Assembly (NCBI RefSeq): GCF_900112935.1
Contig: NZ_FONM01000008.1
Location: 1 to 64,000 of the forward strand
DNA length: 64,000 nucleotides
From: Trichococcus pasteurii
GTDB lineage: Bacteria > Bacillota > Bacilli > Lactobacillales > Aerococcaceae
Reading direction: 5' to 3'
Shown here: positions 8,925 to 17,132 of the stretch, piece after piece
Layout: every line of letters starts with the position of its first letter
Position numbering within the stretch: position 1 is the first letter of the stretch
The notes under the pieces: generated by a model
The model's input: the letters and a program-made list of their open reading frames with translations, nothing else
The model's database searches: none
Told to the model about the DNA's origin: nothing
Translations under genes and position numbers: made by a program

Positions 8925-10439
8925 ATGGCTAAAAGCAAAACAGCTTCATTTGTCGTAGAGCTGCGACTGGTCACGTATCAAAATGAACAAGCAGTGCTGG
9001 ATAAGCGTTTCAAAATCGCTGAAAAACTGTATAATAAAGTCTTATACCATGCGCGGACGCAGCTGACAGAATTGTATAAGAACCGTCGATACCAAGACGT
9101 GCTGGCAGAACGCCGCTTGGCTATCAAAGCAAAGGACAAGAAACATGAGAGCGCGTGCAACAAGGAGTTGCAAGCTATCCAAAAGACCTTCGGGATGACG
9201 GAATACGCTTTGCATGCTTACATCGGACGGCTGCGCGAGGCGTATAAGAAGCATATCGACAGCTTCACAGCACAGAAAATCGCTTCTACGGTCTGGACAA
9301 GTGTGTCCTCCCTTCTGTATGGCAAAGGCAAAAAGGTACGCTTCAAAAAGTTCGGACAGCTGGAATCGTTGGAAGGCAAGTCGAACGCTACGGGCATACG
9401 CTTCAAAGGCGACCGTTTGGAGTGGAACGGGCTGGTTCTGCCCGTCACTATCCGTGCCAACGATTTATTTGTTCAGGAATCCCTTTCCTTGCACCGGGTG
9501 AAATACTGCCGTATCGTACGCAAGGCGTTCAAGGGCGGCAATCAGTACTTCCTGCAACTGGTGTTGGAAGGTATCCCGCCAGTGAAACGCAACAATAATA
9601 CAGGGATGCCTCGCCGAAAACCCGCTCCGAATGCGGAAGTGGGCATCGACATCGGCACCTCTACGGTGGCGGTGGCAGGTGATGACGGCGTCATCTTGAA
9701 GGAATTATTTCCAGAAGGAGCGTCCTATGACCGCGCGATTCGTCTGTTGCAACGAAAACTGGACCGGAGTTGCCGTACAACAAACCCCGCCAACTTTAAT
9801 GTCGACGGCACCGTCAAGCAGGGGGTCAAGTTGACCTGGGTACGGAGCAGGAACTACATGAAAATAATGTTTCGCTTGAAGGACCTCTACCGCCGTCGGG
9901 CGGTGGACTTAAAGGAAGCTCACAACAAAACCGCCAATGCCATCCTGGCACTGGGTAATCAGGTTTATGTGGAGGCCATGGATTTCCGCGCATTGATGAA
10001 GCGGGCCAAAGAGACCACAGTCAATAAAGGCGGGCGATTCAATCGTAAGGGGCGCTACGGCAAGTCCATCGGCTATCATGCGCCGGCTATGTTGGTCGGC
10101 ATCGTGAAGCAAAAAGCACCCCAAGAAGGGGGTGCGCTGTACGAGGTGGATACCTTTAAATTCCGTGCCAGCCAGTATAACCACGCAAATGATACGTATA
10201 TCAAAAAGACACGTGACGAACGTACGACCTTTGTTGGTGGGCAGCTTGTCCAACGGGATCTGTACAGTGCATTCCTCCTGAAAAATAGCCAACCGACACG
10301 CAATGAAACTGACCGCAAAAAATGTAGCACGACGTTCGCCACCTTCATGGCGCACCACGACACCTGCATCCAGACACTCTGCCAATCAACCGGACGCCAG
10401 TCCCGCAATTTCGGACTGCGAGACTTTCAATTTGCTTAA
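8925..10439 (+). CDS. tnpB: TnpB-family RNA-guided nuclease without a visible zinc ribbon
   Basis: The 504-residue protein starts at an ATG with AGGGAGG upstream. RuvC-like acids are in place: D242 (VGIDIGTSTVAVAG), E350 (VYVEAMDF) and D445 (VQRDLYSAF). The N-terminal half has the helical, basic character of TnpB. The paired CxxC motifs normally found between the second and third RuvC acids are absent, and the protein is about 100 residues longer than a typical TnpB. TnpB proteins cut DNA under guidance of an RNA made from the element's right end and help retain the element. Intact catalytic acids suggest activity, but this subgroup may differ from the studied ones. Confidence 0.85.
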   Translation: MAKSKTASFVVELRLVTYQNEQAVLDKRFKIAEKLYNKVLYHARTQLTELYKNRRYQDVLAERRLAIKAKDKKHESACNKELQAIQKTFGMTEYALHAYIGRLREAYKKHIDSFTAQKIASTVWTSVSSLLYGKGKKVRFKKFGQLESLEGKSNATGIRFKGDRLEWNGLVLPVTIRANDLFVQESLSLHRVKYCRIVRKAFKGGNQYFLQLVLEGIPPVKRNNNTGMPRRKPAPNAEVGIDIGTSTVAVAGDDGVILKELFPEGASYDRAIRLLQRKLDRSCRTTNPANFNVDGTVKQGVKLTWVRSRNYMKIMFRLKDLYRRRAVDLKEAHNKTANAILALGNQVYVEAMDFRALMKRAKETTVNKGGRFNRKGRYGKSIGYHAPAMLVGIVKQKAPQEGGALYEVDTFKFRASQYNHANDTYIKKTRDERTTFVGGQLVQRDLYSAFLLKNSQPTRNETDRKKCSTTFATFMAHHDTCIQTLCQSTGRQSRNFGLRDFQFA

Positions 10440-10649
10440 CAAATGGATATAGCAACCAAAAGGTTCAGCTGCGAGCCTTCAACGTTAATGGTGCCACTGG
10501 GCGCCTTGTTGAGAAAGTCTACGGGCTATTGGGAATAGAACGGAAATAGAAAAACGACATCCCCATTTTTGTGGAAATGCCGCCAGTACGGTCCGTGACG
10601 TCCCAACCGCCCTTGGAACCCCCTGGATTTATCCATGGGGAGCAGTCAG
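10440..10649 (+). ncRNA. Probable right-end guide RNA (omega RNA) region of the element
   Basis: The 210 bases between the tnpB stop and the element's right boundary hold several GC-rich inverted segments and the terminal hairpin. In studied IS605-type elements this is where the guide RNA of TnpB is encoded, with the guide read from the DNA just outside the right end (here from about 10650). The placement is by analogy, and the RNA itself is not proven by sequence alone. Confidence 0.5.
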
Positions 10650-10697
10650 ATATGTGACAAAAGTATATAGACTGTGAGGTAGGAGAGTGATGATAGG

Positions 10698-11654
10698 GTG
10701 CGAAATGTAAGCAAAATGATGGTTATAATTGTCTCTGTTTGTGTCATCGCGGTTTCATCCATCTATTATAATTATAAATTCGTCAGATACGACAGTGAAA
10801 AAATTGTTTTTGGAGCCACTTATATGACCATGAACAACAGCTTTTACAAGGCCATAACAGATGAAATAGAAAAACAAATCAATGATCGTGGGGATATCTT
10901 ATACACCCGTGATCCAGCTTTGGATGTCGATAAACAAAACGAACAAATCAATGACTTGATCGAGATGGGGATTGATGTATTGATCATCAACCCGGTTGAT
11001 TATTCGAAAGTGAATGATTCTTTGAAAAAAGCCAAAGAAAAAGGTATCAAGATTATTGTCATTGATGCGCAGCTGGATGACGATACGATTGCGGATACGA
11101 CGGTTTTGTCCAATAATTATGATGCTGGCGTGCAATGTGCCAAGGATATGATGCGCAATCTGTCTTCGGCAAAGATTGTGCTTTTAAAACACAGTGCTGC
11201 TTTATCGTCTGTTGACCGGATCAACGGTTTTCTGGATACGATCAAAGATAATCCTAATTATACGGTTGTTGCAAGTGAAGAGTGTTTGGGCCAAACGGAA
11301 GTCGCGATGCCCGTAATGATGGAAATCATTGATAAAAAAATCGATTTCGATGTTGTGATGGCTTTAAATGACCCCAGTGCATTGGGCGCTTTGGCTGCAA
11401 TAAAAGATAAACAAATCAATCATGAAGTACTGGTTTATGGCGTGGATGGTTCCCCGGATATGAAAAAACTATTGATTGACAGTGATGAAGTCCAGGGAAC
11501 TGCAGCACAATCGCCTACTACGATGGGGGCTAAAGCGATTGAAGCAGCTTATAAAATTGTTAATGATGAAAAATATGAGAAGTCGATTGTTGTGCCGGTT
11601 ACCTTAATAACCAAGAACAACATCAGCGAATATGATATTTCGGGGTGGCAATAA
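10698..11654 (+). CDS. Membrane-anchored sugar-binding sensor protein (RbsB-like fold)
   Basis: The 318-residue protein starts at a GTG at 10698 after AGGAGAG; an in-frame ATG at 10716 is the alternative. One hydrophobic segment at residues 6-25 has no convincing lipobox, so it is probably an uncleaved anchor. The rest is a periplasmic-binding-protein type I fold (FGATYMTMNNSFYKAITDEI, MGIDVLIINPVDY, VYGVDGSPDMKK) of the ribose/xylose-binding kind. It is joined to the kinase gene by a one-base overlap (TAATG) and no ABC permease is nearby. It probably binds a sugar outside the cell and passes the signal to the kinase, as described for XylFII-LytS in Clostridium. Confidence 0.85.
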   Translation: MRNVSKMMVIIVSVCVIAVSSIYYNYKFVRYDSEKIVFGATYMTMNNSFYKAITDEIEKQINDRGDILYTRDPALDVDKQNEQINDLIEMGIDVLIINPVDYSKVNDSLKKAKEKGIKIIVIDAQLDDDTIADTTVLSNNYDAGVQCAKDMMRNLSSAKIVLLKHSAALSSVDRINGFLDTIKDNPNYTVVASEECLGQTEVAMPVMMEIIDKKIDFDVVMALNDPSALGALAAIKDKQINHEVLVYGVDGSPDMKKLLIDSDEVQGTAAQSPTTMGAKAIEAAYKIVNDEKYEKSIVVPVTLITKNNISEYDISGWQ

Positions 11655-12952
11655 TGATCAATTTAGAGACGAAGCATATAGCTTATATTCATAATTCCTT
11701 ATTGCTACTGAATTTTATCATCGTATTGTTTAATGCCTCCATCTTTTTGCTTTCGACAAAATACTTGCAGGCCCACGGATATGCCTCTGCGTTTTTGGAA
11801 AACCTGTCTTATGTCCCTCCGGCTCCGGAAAAGACTTTTTTTGGGGCGATCCTGTTGTTCTTGGTATTACTGGCGAGCATGTACTTCCGCACGAAAGACA
11901 GTTATATCGTTTATTGGCTGATTTATCTGGAAATTATCGTAATGATAACGTTGATAATCGTTTTGAACGGCAGTTACAATGGTATCGTGTTATTGGTGTT
12001 CGCTGATATTTTGTACAACACAAAGAAAATTAAATATTGGCCGGCATTGCTGATCATCAGCTTTGGCCTGCTGATCATCTCTGATTATGCCATTCTTTCG
12101 CTCATTGTCAGAATGCCATCGATTGAAACCTATATCAATTTTTATCCCAGCGGAGCCAGAACGTTGATCTTGTTCTTCAGAAATATCCTTGCCTCGCTGA
12201 ATATCGTAGGCTTCATTTCTTTTCTGGCAACTTCTTTATTTGTCCAACAAAAAGAAAAACAACGTGTCGGAGAACAATTGGCGATGGTCTCACGCGTAAA
12301 TGTCGAATTGAAGAATTATGCCAATCTGACTGAAAAAATCGGTGAAGATAACGAACGGAAAAGAATCTCCCGAGAAATACACGATACGCTGGGCCATGCT
12401 CTAACCGGAATATCTGCGGGTGTGGATGCCTGCATTGCCATCATTGATATTGACCCGGAAAAAACGAAACAGCAATTGCTGCTGGTCAGTGATGTTGTCA
12501 GGATGGGCATTAAAGATGTGCGGCGTTCCTTATATAAATTGCGCCCGGGCGTTTTGGAAGACAGCACGCTAAAAGATGGGTTGACCAAAATGATTGCCGA
12601 ATATGAAGGCGTGTCCAATCTGAAAATAGATTTATATTACAAATGGGATAATGTTGATATTGAAAATACGAAAGAGGACATTATTTTCAGGATGATCCAA
12701 GAATCCATCACCAATGCTTTGCGGCATGGGCACGCCACAGAGATTGAAATCAATATGTTCGTCTACGATGATGAATATGTCATCATCATCCAAGATAATG
12801 GTACGGGCTGTGAAAGCATTAAATGTGGTTATGGGTTAAAGCAGATGTGTGAACGCGTATCGATTTTAAACGGTACGATCAGATTTTCTGGCGAGAACGG
12901 TTTTAGAACTGCCATAGAAATACCGATCGAAAGGGGAATAAATTATGATTAA
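11654..12952 (+). CDS. Membrane sensor histidine kinase (NarL/DesK-type)
   Basis: The protein has 432 residues from the ATG at 11654, which overlaps the preceding stop; an in-frame GTG at 11645 is less likely. About six hydrophobic segments fill residues 10-195. The HisKA_3 dimerisation helix carries the phospho-accepting H243 (RKRISREIHDTLGHALTGI). The ATP-binding domain follows, with the N-box near FRMIQESITNALRHG and the G-box at DNGTGC. It lacks its own sensor domain outside the membrane and so probably relies on the binding proteins on either side. It phosphorylates the response regulator encoded next, with which it overlaps by 8 bases. Confidence 0.92.
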   Translation: MINLETKHIAYIHNSLLLLNFIIVLFNASIFLLSTKYLQAHGYASAFLENLSYVPPAPEKTFFGAILLFLVLLASMYFRTKDSYIVYWLIYLEIIVMITLIIVLNGSYNGIVLLVFADILYNTKKIKYWPALLIISFGLLIISDYAILSLIVRMPSIETYINFYPSGARTLILFFRNILASLNIVGFISFLATSLFVQQKEKQRVGEQLAMVSRVNVELKNYANLTEKIGEDNERKRISREIHDTLGHALTGISAGVDACIAIIDIDPEKTKQQLLLVSDVVRMGIKDVRRSLYKLRPGVLEDSTLKDGLTKMIAEYEGVSNLKIDLYYKWDNVDIENTKEDIIFRMIQESITNALRHGHATEIEINMFVYDDEYVIIIQDNGTGCESIKCGYGLKQMCERVSILNGTIRFSGENGFRTAIEIPIERGINYD

Positions 12953-13625
12953 AGTAATGATTGCCGATGATCAAGAGTTGATAAGACAGTCCCTGGAAAT
13001 TGTCCTGTCAACGAAACCCGATCTTGAAGTTGTAGCCACTGTTGCGGATGGTTTTGAGGTGTTGGAAAGCATCAAGAAATGCAAACCGGATGTCATTCTG
13101 ATGGACATCCGGATGCCCAAAATGGATGGCGTCTACTGCACGAAGATGGTGAAGGAACAATATCCTGAAATTAAAATCATTATCCTGACTACTTTCGATG
13201 ACAATGAATTTGTGTTCAGTGCTTTAAAATACGGCGCCAGCGGGTATTTGTTGAAAGGCGTCAGCATGGACGGCTTGCACCAAGCCATTCTGACCGTCAT
13301 CAATGGGGGCGCGATGATCAACCCGGATATCGCCACTAAAGTGTTCAAAAAATTCTCGCAAATGGCAACCAGCAGTTATGCGATCCAAGTGGATGACAAA
13401 AATGCTGCGGATATCTCCAACCGTGAGATGAAAGTCATCCAACAAGTGGGATTCGGCCTTTCCAACAAAGAAATATCGCAAAAACTGTTCCTGTCGGAGG
13501 GGACGGTCCGGAATTACCTCAGCACCATCTTGTCCAAATTGGATTTAAGGGATCGGACACAACTGGCTATTTGGGCAGTCCAAACGGGTCAAACGACAAA
13601 AGATTTCGGTAATGAACATGACTAA
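12945..13625 (+). CDS. NarL/LuxR-family response regulator
   Basis: The 226-residue protein has a receiver domain with the phospho-acceptor D54 (VILMDIRMPKMDG) and acidic pair D8/D9 (ADDQ). A LuxR-type helix-turn-helix is at residues 155-215 (ISNREMKVIQQVGFGLSNKE, LSEGTVRNYLSTILSKL). It starts inside the kinase gene and its end overlaps the following binding-protein gene. It probably activates the PTS operon downstream and perhaps its own operon; clusters of TGTCA/TGACA half-sites at 14917-14928 and 15236-15264 are candidate targets (inference). Confidence 0.93.
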   Translation: MIKVMIADDQELIRQSLEIVLSTKPDLEVVATVADGFEVLESIKKCKPDVILMDIRMPKMDGVYCTKMVKEQYPEIKIIILTTFDDNEFVFSALKYGASGYLLKGVSMDGLHQAILTVINGGAMINPDIATKVFKKFSQMATSSYAIQVDDKNAADISNREMKVIQQVGFGLSNKEISQKLFLSEGTVRNYLSTILSKLDLRDRTQLAIWAVQTGQTTKDFGNEHD

Positions 13626-14910
13626 AATGAAAAAGCTATTCTTCGCTTTGATAGGCTGCGTTCTGTTGATGATCTATCTGTTTGTCAGATCTCAGAGGGA
13701 AATCACGATTACGCTAGGGATGTTCACCGGCAGCAATTGGGATGTCTACAATGCGGAAAGTTATAAAGTGATTGATGATGCCATCGAAAAATTTGAAAAG
13801 GAACATCCTAATGTAACGATAGAATATAAGAGCGGCATCTTGAAACAAGATTACTCAGCCTGGTTGGCATCCAATATCGCCAGCGGGGAGCAACCGGATG
13901 TTTTTATGGTATTGGCTGAAGATTTTAATAAGCTGTCTTCTTTAGGGGCATTAATGCCGTTGGATGATTTGATCAAAGCTAACAACGTAAGTACCGATAT
14001 CTTCTATGAGAGTGCGCTCAGTTCGGGCAGTTACCAAAATACGCAATATGCCTTGCCCTATGAGATCAATCCGACCATGATGTGCGTCAATCGCGATCTG
14101 TTGGAAAAGGAAGGCATTGCTATACCTGAGGGAAATTGGACGATCGAAGAATTTTATCAGATATGTGCACAAGTAACCAAGGATACTGATGGTGATGGCA
14201 CGATTGATCAATACGGCTCCTATGGTTTCAAATGGCAAGATGCGGTCAATGGTTATGGCATCAGTCTATTTGATGAGGCGGGTGCATCAAGCAATCTGAA
14301 TCAAAGCAATGTAAGGGAAGCTTTATCCTATATTCAAAAACTGAAGGATCTGAATAAGGGCTATCAAGTATCGTCAGAGGACTTCGATAAAGGCAATGTC
14401 GCTTTTTGCCCGTTGACGTTTGCCCAATACCGGACCTATCAACCCTATCCTTATCGCGTCAGTAAATATTCTACTTTCAAATGGAGTTGCTTGGCGATGC
14501 CGGGGACAACCGCTAATCAAAAGACTTCCCAAATAGCCACCTCTTTGATAGCCATAAATTCCAAAACGACACAGCAACAATTAGCCTTTGAATTTCTTGA
14601 AACCTTGACGATTGACCAAGAAATTCAACAGGAACTATTTGAAAATTCTCAAGGGGCTTCCGCTTTGAAGAGTGTGATGGCCAGCGACAGCACCAAAGCG
14701 CTGCTGGATCAGGATGCCATGAGCAATTATTCCTTAAAACAAGATGTGCTGGATGATATCATCGAAAATGCGGTGATTGAACCGAAATTCAAAAAGTACA
14801 ACAATGTCATTGAAAGATGCGATTATCTGATCACGAATGCTTTGAATGAAAATAAAATTGATGATGAGTTGGTCGACATCGAAAAAGAAATCGATAATCT
14901 TTTAAAATAA
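13612..14910 (+). CDS. Extracellular solute-binding protein, family 1 (sugar)
   Basis: The protein has 432 residues and its start overlaps the response-regulator gene by 14 bases. The N-terminus is a hydrophobic anchor; LIGC resembles a lipobox, but hydrophobic residues continue after the Cys, so the type of anchor is uncertain. The body is a MalE/UgpB-type binding protein (DVFMVLAEDFNKLSSLGALMPLDD, YALPYEINPTMMCVNRDLLEKEG). Proteins of this type normally deliver sugar to an ABC permease, but none is encoded here. Its position in the two-component operon suggests a second sensing role or delivery to a remote permease. Confidence 0.88.
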   Translation: MNMTKMKKLFFALIGCVLLMIYLFVRSQREITITLGMFTGSNWDVYNAESYKVIDDAIEKFEKEHPNVTIEYKSGILKQDYSAWLASNIASGEQPDVFMVLAEDFNKLSSLGALMPLDDLIKANNVSTDIFYESALSSGSYQNTQYALPYEINPTMMCVNRDLLEKEGIAIPEGNWTIEEFYQICAQVTKDTDGDGTIDQYGSYGFKWQDAVNGYGISLFDEAGASSNLNQSNVREALSYIQKLKDLNKGYQVSSEDFDKGNVAFCPLTFAQYRTYQPYPYRVSKYSTFKWSCLAMPGTTANQKTSQIATSLIAINSKTTQQQLAFEFLETLTIDQEIQQELFENSQGASALKSVMASDSTKALLDQDAMSNYSLKQDVLDDIIENAVIEPKFKKYNNVIERCDYLITNALNENKIDDELVDIEKEIDNLLK

Positions 14911-14990
14911 TCGGAATGACAAATGTCACACGGAGGATGAGGTTTGTTAAGTCCGAGGAATCCGCGGTATACTGCACCACGAATAGAAGT

Positions 14991-15038
14991 TGTATCAAAG
15001 CCAGAACAGGATTTTCTGGCTTTGATACAGCTTTTTTT
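14991..15038 (+). terminator. Rho-independent terminator of the sensor operon
   Basis: A perfect 16-bp stem (14991-15006 with 15014-15029) with a 7-base loop is followed by seven T residues at 15032-15038. Confidence 0.92.
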
Positions 15039-15051
15039 GTATTTATGTGCA

Positions 15052-15207
15052 GAGATAGCCCGCCAAAATCCCTTTGGCGGGGCAAAATGTCCAAGGGCAA
15101 CGCGAGATAGCCCGCCAAAACCCTGATGGCGGGGAAAAACGTCCGCGGACAATACGAGATAGCCCTCCAAACCCAATTTGGCGGGGAAACGCACCGCCAA
15201 ACCGCAG
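15052..15207. repeat. Three tandem copies of a 52-bp palindromic repeat
   Basis: The word GAGATAGCCC recurs at 15052, 15104 and 15156, an exact 52-base period. Each unit contains a palindrome of the type CCCGCCAAA...TTTGGCGGGG; the third unit is the most diverged and carries an extra CCGCCAAA word. The copies lie between the terminator of the sensor operon and the PTS promoter. They resemble REP-type intergenic repeats. No gene is seen here. Confidence 0.85.
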
Positions 15208-15274
15208 TCCGGTAGTGAACATTTTTAATTATTTCGTGTCAAATGTCACATGAATGTGTTGACACGCGACACGA

Positions 15275-15288
15275 TGCAAGCGCTTCGA
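15275..15288 (+). promoter_or_regulatory. cre-like site upstream of the mannose-family PTS
   Basis: TGCAAGCGCTTCGA matches the catabolite-responsive element pattern recognised by CcpA. It lies 50 bases before the IIA start, so glucose repression of the operon is likely. TTGACA at 15259-15264 could be a -35 element, but no well-spaced -10 box follows. Confidence 0.65.
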
Positions 15289-15338
15289 TGGGTGGTATTC
15301 TTTAGAGGTTAATTCATATACGAGTAGGAGGAAATAAT

Positions 15339-15764
15339 TTGAAATATGTGGTTCTGGTAAGCCACGGTGATTTTGCGACGGGCTTAAAGACATCGTTGGA
15401 TATGCTGGCTGGAAAACGGGATGATGTGATCGCAGTTGGATTGCCTGACGGGAAAACAGCGGATGAGTTTGCTTTGATGTTCAAGGAAGGCATTCAAGCT
15501 GTGACTGCGGATGATGAAATCATCTTGCTTGCTGATATTGTAGGCGGCTCACCTTTGACAACTTCATTGAATGTTTTAGCGGATGCAGGCAAACTTGCCA
15601 ATACAATCACTATCGGCGGCATGAACTTGCCACTGGCTTTAACTTCCGTTTTGATGAAAGACAGCTTGGATAAAGAAACTTTTACTGCTACGGTCGTATC
15701 CGAAGCGAAAGAAGCTTTGCAAGAATTCAAATTAGAACAACCAGAAGAAGACGACGAAATTTAG
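15339..15764 (+). CDS. PTS mannose-family IIA component
   Basis: The 141-residue protein starts at a TTG with AGGAGG 7 bases upstream. The phosphorylated histidine is H9 (LVSHGDFATG), and the family signatures DIVGGSPLTTS and GGMNLPLAL follow. It takes phosphate from HPr and passes it to IIB. It is the first gene of a four-gene operon that encodes IIA and IIB as separate proteins rather than fused as in ManX. The substrate cannot be told from this gene. Confidence 0.93.
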   Translation: MKYVVLVSHGDFATGLKTSLDMLAGKRDDVIAVGLPDGKTADEFALMFKEGIQAVTADDEIILLADIVGGSPLTTSLNVLADAGKLANTITIGGMNLPLALTSVLMKDSLDKETFTATVVSEAKEALQEFKLEQPEEDDEI

Positions 15765-15778
15765 AGGAGGAAAGAGAA

Positions 15779-16273
15779 ATGACAGTATCATTTATTCGGA
15801 TTGATGATCGCATGATTCACGGGCAAACATGTACGCGTTGGGCAAAAGAGTTCCCTTGTGACGGGTTGGTAGCTGTGAATGATAAGGCGGCTCAGAGCGA
15901 CGTTCTAAAAGCGGCCTATAAGAGTGCCAGCGGTTTAAAAACGTTCATTTGGACCAATGAGGAATGGCAACAAAAAAATCAAAAAGTATTGGACAGCAAA
16001 GATCGATATTTCCTGATCACCAAAGATCCTTTGGACATGAAAAAGATTTTGGTGGATCAAAAATTCAAACCCGGAATCGATACTGTGATCGTAGGTCCGT
16101 GCAATGACCGTGAAGGTGCTACGAAATTGGGAAATAACCAATCGATCACACAAGCAGAAGCAGAGGCCTTTGAAGCAATGTATCAAGCTGGTTATAAAAT
16201 TAAATTTGCCTTACTGCCTGATGTTTCAATCGGAACATGGGAAAACTTCAGAAGCAAATTTGGTTTTAAATAA
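15779..16273 (+). CDS. PTS mannose/fructose/sorbose-family IIB component
   Basis: The 164-residue protein has the active-site H14 in RIDDRMIHGQ, the hallmark of the family, and the WAKEF segment that follows. It phosphorylates the incoming sugar during transport through IIC/IID. It follows IIA after 14 bases, with AGGAGG before the ATG. The family includes mannose, fructose, sorbose and amino-sugar transporters, and sequence alone does not fix the substrate. Confidence 0.93.
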   Translation: MTVSFIRIDDRMIHGQTCTRWAKEFPCDGLVAVNDKAAQSDVLKAAYKSASGLKTFIWTNEEWQQKNQKVLDSKDRYFLITKDPLDMKKILVDQKFKPGIDTVIVGPCNDREGATKLGNNQSITQAEAEAFEAMYQAGYKIKFALLPDVSIGTWENFRSKFGFK

Positions 16274-16297
16274 AAAAACAAAAGGGGAGAAGAAATT

Positions 16298-17131
16298 ATG
16301 ACAATTAGTTGGATTCAAGCAGCTATGCTAGGGCTGTTCGCCTGCTTATCAAGTATGCCTGGTTTAGGTGGTACATCATTCGGAAATTATACATTAGGTC
16401 GTCCTTTAATCGGTGGTTTAGTATCAGGTATTATTTTAGGCGATATCCAAACGGGTATTTTAGTCGGCGCGGCAATGCAAATCGTGTACATCGCATTGGT
16501 CACTCCTGGCGGAACGGTCTCAGCTGACGTTCGCGCAGTCAGTTATATCGGTATTCCGCTTGCAATGGTAGCTTTGAAAAGCTATGGTTTGACGGCTCTT
16601 AGCGTAGAAGGTGCAGCACTAGCTACATCATTCGGTACGATGGTCGGGACTTTGGGTACCGTATTATTTTACGGAACTGCAACGGCTAACTTGGCTTGGC
16701 AACACATCGGTTGGAAAGCGGTAGAAAAAGGAGAATTCCGTAAGTTATATGCAGTCAATATGGGCTTGCCTTGGATTTCCCATTTCTTCTTTTCGTTTAT
16801 CCCAACCTTGATCATGTGTAAATTGGGAGCTGATGTTGTTGAGTTGATCAAAACAACCTTACCGATGGATGGTTTGGCAATGAAAACCTTATTCACAGTC
16901 GGATCCTTGCTTCCTTGCGTCGGGATTGCGATTCTGTTGAAACAAATCGTTACCAAAGCAGTAGACTTTATTCCCTTCTTCTTCGGCTTTACTTTGGCTG
17001 CTTCATTAGGGATCAACTTGGTTTCAGCGACAGTGGTTGCGGCTATGTTTGCATTAATCAACTATCGTATCAAACTGTTGTCATTGCAAAGAATGGTATC
17101 AGTGAGCGGCGATGAAGAGGAGGACATTTAA
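16298..17131 (+). CDS. PTS mannose-family IIC membrane component
   Basis: The 277-residue protein has multiple membrane segments and the family patterns GGLVSGIILGDIQTGILVGAAMQ and VSADVRAVSYIGIP. With IID it forms the sugar channel. AAAGGGGAG precedes the ATG. The gap to IIB is 24 bases and the IID gene follows at once, so all four components are expected to be expressed together. Confidence 0.93.
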   Translation: MTISWIQAAMLGLFACLSSMPGLGGTSFGNYTLGRPLIGGLVSGIILGDIQTGILVGAAMQIVYIALVTPGGTVSADVRAVSYIGIPLAMVALKSYGLTALSVEGAALATSFGTMVGTLGTVLFYGTATANLAWQHIGWKAVEKGEFRKLYAVNMGLPWISHFFFSFIPTLIMCKLGADVVELIKTTLPMDGLAMKTLFTVGSLLPCVGIAILLKQIVTKAVDFIPFFFGFTLAASLGINLVSATVVAAMFALINYRIKLLSLQRMVSVSGDEEEDI

Positions 17132-17132
17132 G

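Larger units (their letters stand above)
8387..10649 (+). mobile_element. IS200/IS605-family element carrying tnpA and tnpB
   Basis: The left end carries the usual subterminal hairpin (AAAGCCCC...TGGGGATA at about 8401-8428) downstream of TTAC at 8383-8386, which is a typical target motif for this family. The right end carries a second hairpin (CCCCTGGATTTATCCATGGGG at about 10620-10640) after the tnpB stop. Both imperfect palindromes are what TnpA recognises as single-stranded ends. Boundaries are approximate because no empty site is available; the family makes no target duplication. The element is inserted just beyond the terminator of the defence-like cassette. Confidence 0.8.

Noticed and set aside
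15241-15300. Sigma-54 promoter for the mannose-family PTS
   Set aside because: No convincing -24/-12 pair (GG...GC with correct spacing) and no LevR-type activator nearby.
16669-17061. Minus-strand frame inside the PTS IIC gene
   Set aside because: Shadow of a membrane-protein gene; no independent evidence.
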